Assembly: GCA_030725715.1 (NCBI GenBank)
Contig: JANRFG010000016.1
Location: forward strand, 1-64,000
Reading direction: 5' to 3'
DNA: 64,000 nucleotides
Origin: Opitutales bacterium
GTDB lineage: Bacteria; Verrucomicrobiota; Verrucomicrobiia; Opitutales; UBA953
Part shown: in pieces, positions 10,001 to 17,037 of the stretch
Numbering within the stretch: position 1 is the first letter of the stretch
How the letters are laid out: every line of letters begins with the position of its first letter
Position numbers and translations under genes: made by a program
The notes under the pieces: generated by a model
Told to the model about the DNA's origin: nothing
What the model saw: only the letters and a program-made list of their open reading frames with translations
Databases searched by the model: none

Positions 10001-10209
10001 GGATCGCCGGACTTACCGCCCTTACGGGCGGCATCGAGGGAGTCGAGGCGCAGGCCGCCCTTGATCTTGTTCTCGTCAGGGCCGTGGCAGGCGAAGCACG
10101 TGTCGGAGAAGATCGGACGGATGTCACGGTTGAACTGCACTTTCTCGGCGGAAGCGCTGAGCGCGCCGAGGAGACAAGCGGCGGTGAGACTAAGACGGGA
10201 AAGGCGCAT
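7078..10209 (-). CDS. PSD1/DUF1549/DUF1553 planctomycete cytochrome (pair 1)
   Basis: A 1043-residue secreted protein. Residues 1-22 form a Sec signal. The PSC1-type cytochrome domain has CFACH (residues 38-42) and the GGLRLDS block. The DUF1549 domain follows with CCRCHDHKYDPI, a second CxxCH, then a variable beta-rich middle region (possible carbohydrate-binding module), then DUF1553 with WVNRAWERFFG and PSHPELLDWLA. Function is not established; the family is thought to join redox chemistry to polysaccharide breakdown. The ATG at 10209 gives a clean signal peptide, whereas the frame extends only seven codons to a TTG. It overlaps the downstream DUF1501 gene by four bases. CGTTATG at 10218-10224 also occurs at the same place before pair 2. 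Confidence 0.92.
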   Translation of the reverse strand: MRLSRLSLTAACLLGALSASAEKVQFNRDIRPIFSDTCFACHGPDENKIKGGLRLDSLDAARKGGKSGDPAIVPGKPEVSEVMKRLRTDDPDDHMPPAEFHKVLTKDQIALVERWIKEGAEYQGHWAFQIPAKPAVPKIPAGGNAIDAFLAAPLATKGLTPNGPAPKATLLRRAALDLTGLPPSDADLQAFLADNSPEAWSKALDRLLASPHYGENMAMQWLDFARYADSNGFQSDTQRTMWPYRDWVIKAFNDNQPFDTFTIEQLAGDLLPNPTRDQIVATAFHRNHRLNGEGGRIVEEWFAENVIDRIETTGSTWIGLTMNCCRCHDHKYDPISQKEFYQMFAYFNSNDESGVLGEFGGSGRTRAGGNTPPVLSLPTKEQQQKIDEAAAALATAEQALKAIPADQPEAYASWLTKQRAAVSKFGVAWESLVDEKVSAKENAEFKRLDDGSWLVSGGTAAKETYVVEATPSGSMLTAVRLEALPDDSLPNKSLGRAFNGNFVLSSFEVRLRTADGKTTNIPLLKAEADFDQAGWTIAKLAPAPMAKGKAKKASNDKAGWAIAGNEAKNRVPRKAIFTVSPTPIPAGAKLVLVMRHDSVSAHSIGRFRLNTSSVDAKLLSIKTDPAAETARRLLAKPAEQLTAADRKALAKLFAESPEHPRSVATSKVTAAKAARDAALAAPVTVMVMKELPKPRDAFILLRGEYDKIGPKVERALFRALPPMPAGEPNNRLGFARWLVSGQHPLTARVWVNRAWERFFGIGLVKTSENFGSQAEWPSHPELLDWLAVEFVDRKWDMKAMYKLIMSSAAYRRSAAVTTEMLEKDPDNRLVARGPRFRLPAEVIRDQALWTAGLLVDKQGGPSVKPYMPEAVWDETSVYGDMRNYKADAGEGLWRRSLYTIWKRTAAPPTMLLFDSPGREVCTVKRSRSNTPMQALSLLNEVTFVEAARKLAEQSLRQPGDNDAKLAWTFRKVVRRDATSAELAVLRKGLEKRLATYAADATLAPKLLAQGVSPAATDLDRNQLAAWTATANILLNLDETVTRE

Positions 10210-10268
10210 GGGGTAAGCGTTATGGGACAATTAAGACACCCTCGGGTTCATGGCAATTGGCACTTAAC

Positions 10269-10295
10269 AAAAACCCCCTCGAATGAGGGGTTTTG
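10269..10295 (-). terminator. Intrinsic terminator of the DUF1080/DUF1501 operon
   Basis: On the minus strand the RNA reads AAAACCCCTC-ATTC-GAGGGGG followed by five T. The stem pairs 10275-10280 with 10285-10290 and is extended by the A/T run. It begins about 21 bases after the stop of the double DUF1080 gene and separates that operon from the downstream PSD1 gene. Confidence 0.85.
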
Positions 10296-10315
10296 AAGGA
10301 GTCTGCCGGAAGGCC

Positions 10316-11611
10316 TTACTTGGCGGCCAGGTCCTTGATCGCGATGTTCCGGAACTCGGCCGGGTCGTTGTGGCCGGCGAAGCCGAAGTAGCCGTTCTTG
10401 CGGTCCTTGCCCGGGTGGGGGCTCTTCGCCATGACCGTGGTCATGTCGACCTTGGCGAGATCGGTCTCGAGGATGACGAAGCCGTTGAGCTCGACCTTGA
10501 GCGTGGAGCCGACGACCGTGACTTCCTGGAAGTTCCATTCGCCGATCGGGCGCTGGAAGCCGCGCTGGGCGCCGACCATGCCGTAGGCGGAGCCGTGGAC
10601 CTGCCGGGGGTCGATCTTACCCTTCACCTTGTCGTAGTTGTCGTCCAGCACCTGGAGTTCGCACATGCCGACGTAGGCCGTATTGCCGGTGCCGGGGTAG
10701 CGGAGGGCGAGGCCATTGTTGCCGCCCTTCGGCAGTTTGAACTCGAGACGCACGGCGAAGTCGGTCAGGTCCTGGTCGTAGTAAGGCGTCCCGCCCTTGC
10801 CGGTCTTGCAGCGGATGGCGCCGTCGACGACTTCGTAGTTCTCGACCGGGCCGGCCCAGCCGGTGAAGTCCTTGCCGTTGAAGATGGACTTGTAGCCGGC
10901 GGCGGCCTTCGCGGAGAGGATGCGGCTGGCTTCTTCGCCGGCGATCTCGCGGATCGCGACGTTGCGCCAGCGGATCGGGGCGCCGTGGGTCTGGAGGCAG
11001 ATCGGGCCCTTGGCGGCGAGGGCGGCCTTGCGGTCGTAGTAGTTCTCCATGGTCGCATGGTCGACGGTCTGCTTGCCGTTGAGCCAGACGCTGACACGGG
11101 CGCCGACCATCACGACGCGGAGCGTATTCCATTCGCCGGCCGGCTTGTCAGCCAGGACCAGCGGATCCTTGCCGGGCTTGCCGGGGGAGTTGTTCCAGAG
11201 GGCGCCGGAGCCGAGCTGGGCGCCGTGCTTGTGGGCCTTCTCGTCGGTCGGATCCCAGATCTGGACCTGCGGGGCGCCGCGGAGGTAGACGCCGGAGTCG
11301 CCCTTCGGCGCCATGTTGTATTCCAAGGTCAGTTCGAAGTCGCCGTATTCCTTGTCGGTGGTGGCGTAAGGTCCCGTGCCTGGGTTGTAGATCTCACCGT
11401 CCTTCACGGACCAATGTTGTGCGAAGTCGTCGCGCATCTTCTTGAGCATCGCGTCCTTCTTCTCGCCCGTGAGCTTGGCCACCGAGTGAGGGTTATAACC
11501 GTGCCAGCCGGCAAGGTCCTTGCCGTTGAAGAGCGAGGTGAAGCCGGCCGGGGCATCGGCGGCGATGAGCGCGGAGGTCGCGAGGGCGAGGAGGGCGGGG
11601 AGGAGGCGCAT
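10316..11611 (-). CDS. Secreted protein with two DUF1080 domains
   Basis: A 431-residue protein with a Sec signal (1-18) and two tandem DUF1080 (3-keto-disaccharide hydrolase/lyase-like, concanavalin-like jelly roll) domains: about 24-222, starting TSLFNGKDLAGW, and about 241-430, starting KSIFNGKDFTGW. Both keep the WNTLRV/WNFQEVT strand and ILNGK-like motif typical of the family. Known members cleave 3-keto-glycosides in the periplasm; the substrate here is unknown. The two halves are divergent, so this is an old duplication or fusion. It is the last gene before the terminator at 10269-10295. The 36-base gap upstream contains a GGGGTA tract. Confidence 0.9.
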   Translation of the reverse strand: MRLLPALLALATSALIAADAPAGFTSLFNGKDLAGWHGYNPHSVAKLTGEKKDAMLKKMRDDFAQHWSVKDGEIYNPGTGPYATTDKEYGDFELTLEYNMAPKGDSGVYLRGAPQVQIWDPTDEKAHKHGAQLGSGALWNNSPGKPGKDPLVLADKPAGEWNTLRVVMVGARVSVWLNGKQTVDHATMENYYDRKAALAAKGPICLQTHGAPIRWRNVAIREIAGEEASRILSAKAAAGYKSIFNGKDFTGWAGPVENYEVVDGAIRCKTGKGGTPYYDQDLTDFAVRLEFKLPKGGNNGLALRYPGTGNTAYVGMCELQVLDDNYDKVKGKIDPRQVHGSAYGMVGAQRGFQRPIGEWNFQEVTVVGSTLKVELNGFVILETDLAKVDMTTVMAKSPHPGKDRKNGYFGFAGHNDPAEFRNIAIKDLAAK

Positions 11612-11620
11612 GACTGAAGA

Positions 11621-11639
11621 GGGGTAGGGGTAGGGGTAG
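11621..11639 (+). repeat. GGGGTA tract, potential G-quadruplex
   Basis: Three complete GGGGTA units occupy the gap between two minus-strand DUF1080 genes. Related longer tracts occur at 19132-19157 and 56439-56470. With only three full runs, quadruplex formation would need an extra G-run from nearby sequence. Confidence 0.6.
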
Positions 11640-11647
11640 TAGGTCGA

Positions 11648-12319
11648 TTACAGGGGCTCGAGGGTGCAGCGCTTGACCTCGAAGGCGCCGCCTTCGACCT
11701 GCAGGCCGATGAAGCCTTCGGAGAGATTGGTGCCGGTGGCCTTGTTCACTTCCTTGCCGTTGACGAGGATCGTGACCGTGTTGCCGTCGCAGACGGTCGT
11801 GAAGGTATTCCATTCGCCGGCCGGCTTCTCGGCGTCGGCCTGCTTGCCGAGGCGATAGCCACGGATCTTGCCGGTCTTCTTGTCCTTGAGCTCCGTACCG
11901 CCGGAGAGCGTGGCGCCGTTCCAGAAGTAGAAGTCGCCCTGGTTCTTGTGCATGCCTTGGCACTCGATGCTCTTCGGCCAGACCGCGTCGGGGGGCGTCA
12001 TGTGCACGACCACCCCGGTGTTGCCCGGCTTGGTGAAGCGCCATTCGACCGTGAAGCGATACTGCTTGTAGCTCTGGGTGGTGCGGAGGAAGCCGCTGGG
12101 CTTGCCCGTGCATGCGAGGATGCCGTCCTTGATGGACCAGGAATCCTTGCCGGCTTCCGGGAAGACAGACCAGCCGGCGGTGTCCTTGCCGTTGAAAAGT
12201 TCGGTCTTGGCGGACGGCGTGACGGCGGTCGTGCCGTCGGCCGACTCGTTGAGGCAGCCAGTTTGTAGTAGGGAGGAAACCAGCAGGGCGGCCGCGAGGG
12301 CGAGGCGGGGGAGGGGCAT
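11648..12319 (-). CDS. DUF1080 lipoprotein
   Basis: A 223-residue lipoprotein with lipobox LQTGC (C22) and one DUF1080 domain (about 38-222), beginning TELFNGKDTAGWSVF. Conserved strands include RFTVEWRFTKPGNTGVVVHM, KSIECQG and GEWNTFTTVCDGNTVTILVNG. Expected to sit on a membrane facing the periplasm and to act on a 3-keto-sugar glycoside, by family analogy. It is downstream of the pair-2 DUF1501 gene (78-base gap holding a hairpin) and upstream of the two-domain DUF1080 gene, all on the minus strand. The leader before ATG is C-rich without a Shine-Dalgarno sequence. Confidence 0.9.
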   Translation of the reverse strand: MPLPRLALAAALLVSSLLQTGCLNESADGTTAVTPSAKTELFNGKDTAGWSVFPEAGKDSWSIKDGILACTGKPSGFLRTTQSYKQYRFTVEWRFTKPGNTGVVVHMTPPDAVWPKSIECQGMHKNQGDFYFWNGATLSGGTELKDKKTGKIRGYRLGKQADAEKPAGEWNTFTTVCDGNTVTILVNGKEVNKATGTNLSEGFIGLQVEGGAFEVKRCTLEPL

Positions 12320-12359
12320 GGAACGACCTTAGGGTTTCAACCTGACCGTTGAAGTCTAA

Positions 12360-12382
12360 ACGCCGAAATTTAACGGCGTTAA
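12360..12382 (-). other. Hairpin between DUF1501 and DUF1080 lipoprotein genes
   Basis: Arms AACGCCG and CGGCGTT, separated by an A/T-rich loop, lie 16 or so bases beyond the DUF1501 stop on the minus strand. There is no proper T-run, so it could be an attenuator, partial terminator or processing site that sets expression of the DUF1080 genes relative to the pair upstream. Confidence 0.4.
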
Positions 12383-12397
12383 AGTGTCGTTTACCGC

Positions 12398-13834
12398 TCA
12401 GGCCATGATGCCCTTCACCACCTTGCCGGCGACGCCCGTGAGGCGCACGTCGAGGCCCTGGAACTTCACGTTCAGACGGTGATGATCGATCCCCATCAGC
12501 GCGAGCATCGTGGCGTGCAGGTCGTGGACATCGACGACGTTCTCGACGGCGTTGTAGCCGAGTTCGTCGGTGGCTCCGTAGGTCGTGCCGGCCTTCACGC
12601 CGCCTCCGGCGAGGAAGACCGAATACCCGGCGATGTGGTGGTCACGGCCGGTGCCCTGTCCCATGGGGGTGCGACCGAATTCGCCGCCCCAGAGGATCAG
12701 GGTGTCGTCGAGCATGCCGCGTTCCTTGAGGTCGCGGATGAGGGCGCCGGTCGCCTTGTCGACGTCTTCCGCGCCCATCTTCATGCCGTTATCGAGGCCG
12801 CCGTGGAGGTCCCAGGCGCGGTGGTAGAGCTGGATCATGCGCACGCCGCGTTCAGCGAGGCGGCGGGCCATGAGGCAATTGGAAGCGAAGGAGCCGTCGC
12901 CGATCTCCTTGATGCCATAGGACTCGATCGTCTTTGCCGACTCGCTCTTGAAGTCGAGCAGCTCGGGGACGCTCGACTGCATCTTGAACGCCATCTCGTA
13001 CTGGGCCACGCGGGTGGCGATCTCCGGATCGACGGTCTCCTGGGCCAGCTGGCCGTTGAGGCGACGGATCTCGTCGATGACCTGACGCTGCGTGCTCTGG
13101 CAGACGCCTTCGGGGTTACCGATATAGTGGACGGCCTCGCCCTTGGATTGGAACTGGATACCTTGGTACTTGCTGGGCAGGACGCCGCTGGACCACTGGC
13201 GGGAGGAGATCGGCTGCTGACCGGTGCGGCCGGCCGAAGTGAGCACGATATAGCCCGGGAGGTTCTCGGTCTCAGAGCCCAGCCCGTAGAGCAACCAGGA
13301 GCCCATGCTCGGGCGGCCCTTGATGATCGAGCCCGTGTTGAAGAAGGCGTGGGCCGTATCGTGGTTGATCTGTTCCGTCTTGAGCGAACGCACGACGCAG
13401 AGGTCGTCGGCGACGGAGCCGATGTGCGGGAAGATGTCGGTGAGCTCCATGCCCGACTTGCCCCACTTCTTGAATTCAAACGAACCTCCACGGGCCTTGA
13501 GGACGGCGCCCTGGAGCTGGGCGATCTGCTGGCCTTTGGTGAAGGATTCCGGGAAGGGCTGGCCTTCGAGTTTCTTCAGGACAGGTTTGTTGTCGAAGAG
13601 CTCGAGGTGAGGCGGGCCGCCGGCCATGCAGAGGAAGATGACGCGCTTGGCCTTCACCGGGAGGTGCGGGGCCTTGAGCACGCCCTTGGAGAACGGCGCG
13701 GCGTGCAGGTCGGCGAAACCGGACTTCGCGGCGAGCATGGCGAAGGCCGCGCTGCCGAGGCCGTAGGCGCTCTTCGTGAGGAAGCTCCGTCGGTTGATCG
13801 ACAGGGCGTGGGCGACGGGGTCGTAAGGGCGCAT
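12398..13834 (-). CDS. DUF1501 protein, Tat-exported (pair 2)
   Basis: A 478-residue DUF1501 protein with Tat motif NRRSFLTK at residues 14-21 followed by a hydrophobic helix ending near SGFA. Family landmarks are FLCMAGGPPHLELFDNKP, HIGSVADDLCVVRSL, WGGEFGRTPMGQG-GRDHH, and the terminal VHDLHATMLALMGIDH. The reaction is unknown. The ATG lies four bases after the stop of the PSD1 gene, so the two are co-transcribed and probably coupled. DUF1080 genes follow on the same strand, which distinguishes this cassette from the other two. Confidence 0.91.
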   Translation of the reverse strand: MRPYDPVAHALSINRRSFLTKSAYGLGSAAFAMLAAKSGFADLHAAPFSKGVLKAPHLPVKAKRVIFLCMAGGPPHLELFDNKPVLKKLEGQPFPESFTKGQQIAQLQGAVLKARGGSFEFKKWGKSGMELTDIFPHIGSVADDLCVVRSLKTEQINHDTAHAFFNTGSIIKGRPSMGSWLLYGLGSETENLPGYIVLTSAGRTGQQPISSRQWSSGVLPSKYQGIQFQSKGEAVHYIGNPEGVCQSTQRQVIDEIRRLNGQLAQETVDPEIATRVAQYEMAFKMQSSVPELLDFKSESAKTIESYGIKEIGDGSFASNCLMARRLAERGVRMIQLYHRAWDLHGGLDNGMKMGAEDVDKATGALIRDLKERGMLDDTLILWGGEFGRTPMGQGTGRDHHIAGYSVFLAGGGVKAGTTYGATDELGYNAVENVVDVHDLHATMLALMGIDHHRLNVKFQGLDVRLTGVAGKVVKGIMA

Positions 13835-13838
13835 GGGC

Positions 13839-16800
13839 TTAGTAGCGGGTGATCGCTTCGTGGGAGTTGAGGAGGACGCGGCAGGCTTGCGTCCAGGCGG
13901 CGAGTTCGGCCGGGTCGAGGCCGGCGGGCGTCGGAGCCTGGCCGACCTTCAGGAGCTTCGTCGCGTCTTCAGGGTGAGCCTGGTAATAGGCCTTCTGATC
14001 GGCGACGAGTTTCTCGAGCGACGGACGCTCGCTGGCTTTGATCTCGCGGCCGACCGCGAGGCGGAAGGCGAGGGCGAGGCGCTCGTCGGCCGGACGGGCC
14101 AGGAGGCGGGCGGCGAACGCGCGGGCGGCTTCGACGAAGACGGGATCGTTGAGCAGCGTCAGCGCCTGCTGCGGCGTATTGCTGTAGCTGCGGAGCGCGG
14201 TGCATTCATCGCGGGCGGGGGCGTCGAAGTTGACGAGCATCGGGTGCAGGAACATGCGCTGCCAATGCATGTAGAGGCCGCGGCGCCACTGGTCCGGGCC
14301 GGTGCTGGCGACGTAGGTGCGGTTCGGGAACTGGATCGGCTCGTAATAGCCGGCCGGCTGGTAGGGCTTGGCGCTGGGGCCGCCGATGTCGGCGGCGTGC
14401 AGGAGTCCGGAGACGGCGAGCGCGTTATCGCGGATGAATTCGGCGTCGAGACGGCGGGGATTCTGGGAGGCGAGCAGACGGTTAGCCGGATCGATCTCCT
14501 TGAGGTCGGGGCGCAGGCTGCTGCTCTGGCGGTAGGTCCGGCTCGTGACCATCAGGCGGACCATGCGCTTCACGTCCCAGCCCTTGTCGCGGAACTCCAG
14601 GGCGAGCCATTCGAGGAGCTCGGGGTGGGAGGGGAGTTCGCCTTGCGAGCCAAGGTCATCAAGCACGGCGGTAAGGCCGGTACCGTAGAACGCCTGCCAC
14701 AGGCGGTTCATGAACGTGCGGGCCGTGATCGGGTTGTCCTTCGAGGTGATCCAGTCGGCGAGGTCGAGACGGGTGAGTCGCTTCTGTTCGGTGCTCGTGC
14801 GCAGGCCGGGCAGGAACGAAGGCGTCGAAGGCAGCACGACCGGCCCGGATTGGTCCAGGAAGTTGCCGCGCGGAAGGACGCGGACCTCGAGCGGCTTGGT
14901 GGCCTGCGTCACCATCGTCCAAGCATAGCCTTGGTTCTGACGGCGGAGTTCGGCGTTCAAGCTGCGCGCTTTGAGCAAGGATTCGCGGCGGCTCGCCGAG
15001 GCGGCCAGGAAGCTCGGCATCGCGGCCGCGGTCGGCTGGGCCGTGGATGCGGCGGAGAGATTGGCCGGGCTCGTGACCTGCAGCGGGTCGTGGTGGCTGA
15101 GCGGAGAGAGCGACACCTTGAGGGTCAGTGCCGGAGCATTCACGAGATGGACGACGAACTTTTCGTCGGGCTTCAGCATCGCCGGGACGTCGAGGACCCA
15201 GACCGCATGGACGTCGGCGGAGGGCATCTTGAGCGACCACCCGCTGTTGATGTCCGTATGTTCGATGCCGCTCTTGTAAAGAGGCTCCCGGTGCGAAGCA
15301 TCGGCGAGGGTCACGCCCACGCCGCGTTCCTTGCCCTTGGCGTCGGCGATGGCGAAGCGCACGCCGAGATTCGCGGTAGCATCGGCGGGCAGGGAACCTT
15401 TAGGCAGGTCGATCCGCACCGAAGCGACGGAGCTTCCTGGCGCGTCGAAACGGAGGGCGAAGTCGTCCCCCTTGCCGAGGGCCTTCGGGATCTTCACCAG
15501 GCTGTCGGCGGCGAAGGCGGTCGGTGCGGGCGCGTCAGGGGCCTTGGCCTTCATCTTCGCCTTGGCGGCTTCGGTGTTCTTGGCGGCAGCCTTGGCCTTG
15601 CCGGCGGCGGCGGGCGTCGCGGGCTTGAGGAGTGAGGTGCCGGCCGGGCTGATCAGGCCGGAGGGATGCCGGGCAAGCGTAGCTTTGATGCCTTGCCGCC
15701 AGGCATGGTAGCCCGCGAGGGCCTGCGGGTCGGCGGCGAGGGCCTTGGCGGCCGCGGCGTAGTGAGCCTCGAGTTCGGCGCGGAGACGGGCGTCCTGCTT
15801 GACGAGGTAGGCGTTCTTCACGCGGGCTTCAGGGAAGAACGGGTGTTCGTTGCCGACGCCTTTCAGTTCAGGCTCCGGGGTGTAGTTGTAGTTGGCGTAG
15901 ACGCCCCACTGCTTCACGTCGGCGAAGAAGGCCTGCAGGGAGTAGAAGTCCGCGGACTTGATCGGGTCGAACTTGTGGTCGTGGCACTCCGCGCAGCCGA
16001 ACGTGCTGCCCAGCCAGGCGTTGGAGACCGAGCGCACGCGCTCCGCGCCATACTTGGCGAGGTATTCCTTGAGCTGGGCGCCGCCCTCGCGGGTCATCAT
16101 GTTCAGGCGGTTGTAGCCGCTCGCCGTCAGTTGTTCTTCGGTCGGGTTAGGCAGCAGGTCGCCGGCGAGCTGCTCGCGCGTGAAGACATCGAAAGGCTTG
16201 TTGGTGTTGAAGGCGTTGATGACGTAGTCGCGGTAGGGGAAGATGCGCTGGTTCTGGTCGCCGTGGTAGCCGACCGTGTCGGCGAAGCGGGCGATATCCA
16301 GCCACCAGACCGCCATCCGCTCGCCGAAGTGCGGTGAGCCGAGCAGGCGGTCGACCTGCTGCTCGAAAGCGTCGGCTGACTTATCCGCAACGAAGGCGGC
16401 GGTCTCGGCGGGCGTGGGCGGCAGGCCGGTGAGGTCGAGGGAGAGACGACGGAGGAGGCGCTCCTTGGAGGCCTCAGGCGACATCGACGCCTTCTTCTCG
16501 GCGAGCTTGGCGGCGACGAACGCGTCGATCGGGTTCTTGCCGCCGGCCGGCATCGGCGGGACGACCGGGGCTTCGAGCGGCTTATAGGCCCAGTGGGGTT
16601 CGTAGACCGCGCCTTGGGCGACCCAGCGACGGAAGAGATCCTTCTGGGCGGACGTCAGCGTCTTGTGCGCTTCCTTCTCCGGCATGATGTCTTCGGGGTC
16701 GTCCGAGAAGATGCGTTTGATGATCTCGCTCTCCTCGGGTTTGCCGGGAACGATCGCGATTTCGCCGCTCTTGCCGGCTTTCAGCGCTTCTTCGCCGATG

Positions 16801-16970
16801 TCGAGGCGCAGTCCGCCCTTGCGGGACTTCGGGTCGAAGCCGTGGCAATGGAAGCACGTGTCCGACATGATCGGCCGGATGTCGCGGTTGAAGCGGACGA
16901 CGTCACCGGAAGGGTCGGCGCCGAGTAGGCTGACGACGGCGAGACAGGCGGCGGACGGCAGAAGACGCAT
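13839..16970 (-). CDS. PSD1/DUF1549/DUF1553 planctomycete cytochrome (pair 2)
   Basis: A 1043-residue secreted protein with a Sec signal (about 1-18), first heme motif CFHCH (39-43), the KGGLRLD block, DUF1549 with the second motif CAECHDHKFDPI, and DUF1553 with FMNRLWQAFYG and PSHPELLEWLALEF. The middle contains an Ala/Lys/Pro-rich linker of roughly 35 residues before a beta-sandwich-like segment; this linker is absent from the other two paralogues. The ATG at 16970 gives the signal peptide; 14 further codons reach only a TTG. CGTTATG at 16980-16986 precedes it, as in pair 1. Its function is inferred to be extracytoplasmic redox or carbohydrate processing. Confidence 0.92.
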   Translation of the reverse strand: MRLLPSAACLAVVSLLGADPSGDVVRFNRDIRPIMSDTCFHCHGFDPKSRKGGLRLDIGEEALKAGKSGEIAIVPGKPEESEIIKRIFSDDPEDIMPEKEAHKTLTSAQKDLFRRWVAQGAVYEPHWAYKPLEAPVVPPMPAGGKNPIDAFVAAKLAEKKASMSPEASKERLLRRLSLDLTGLPPTPAETAAFVADKSADAFEQQVDRLLGSPHFGERMAVWWLDIARFADTVGYHGDQNQRIFPYRDYVINAFNTNKPFDVFTREQLAGDLLPNPTEEQLTASGYNRLNMMTREGGAQLKEYLAKYGAERVRSVSNAWLGSTFGCAECHDHKFDPIKSADFYSLQAFFADVKQWGVYANYNYTPEPELKGVGNEHPFFPEARVKNAYLVKQDARLRAELEAHYAAAAKALAADPQALAGYHAWRQGIKATLARHPSGLISPAGTSLLKPATPAAAGKAKAAAKNTEAAKAKMKAKAPDAPAPTAFAADSLVKIPKALGKGDDFALRFDAPGSSVASVRIDLPKGSLPADATANLGVRFAIADAKGKERGVGVTLADASHREPLYKSGIEHTDINSGWSLKMPSADVHAVWVLDVPAMLKPDEKFVVHLVNAPALTLKVSLSPLSHHDPLQVTSPANLSAASTAQPTAAAMPSFLAASASRRESLLKARSLNAELRRQNQGYAWTMVTQATKPLEVRVLPRGNFLDQSGPVVLPSTPSFLPGLRTSTEQKRLTRLDLADWITSKDNPITARTFMNRLWQAFYGTGLTAVLDDLGSQGELPSHPELLEWLALEFRDKGWDVKRMVRLMVTSRTYRQSSSLRPDLKEIDPANRLLASQNPRRLDAEFIRDNALAVSGLLHAADIGGPSAKPYQPAGYYEPIQFPNRTYVASTGPDQWRRGLYMHWQRMFLHPMLVNFDAPARDECTALRSYSNTPQQALTLLNDPVFVEAARAFAARLLARPADERLALAFRLAVGREIKASERPSLEKLVADQKAYYQAHPEDATKLLKVGQAPTPAGLDPAELAAWTQACRVLLNSHEAITRY

Positions 16971-17037
16971 AGGGGATGTCGTTATGACACTCCCCCTTGC
17001 CCGGGGTTTCAAACGATTAATAGGGAAGACCGCCTAA

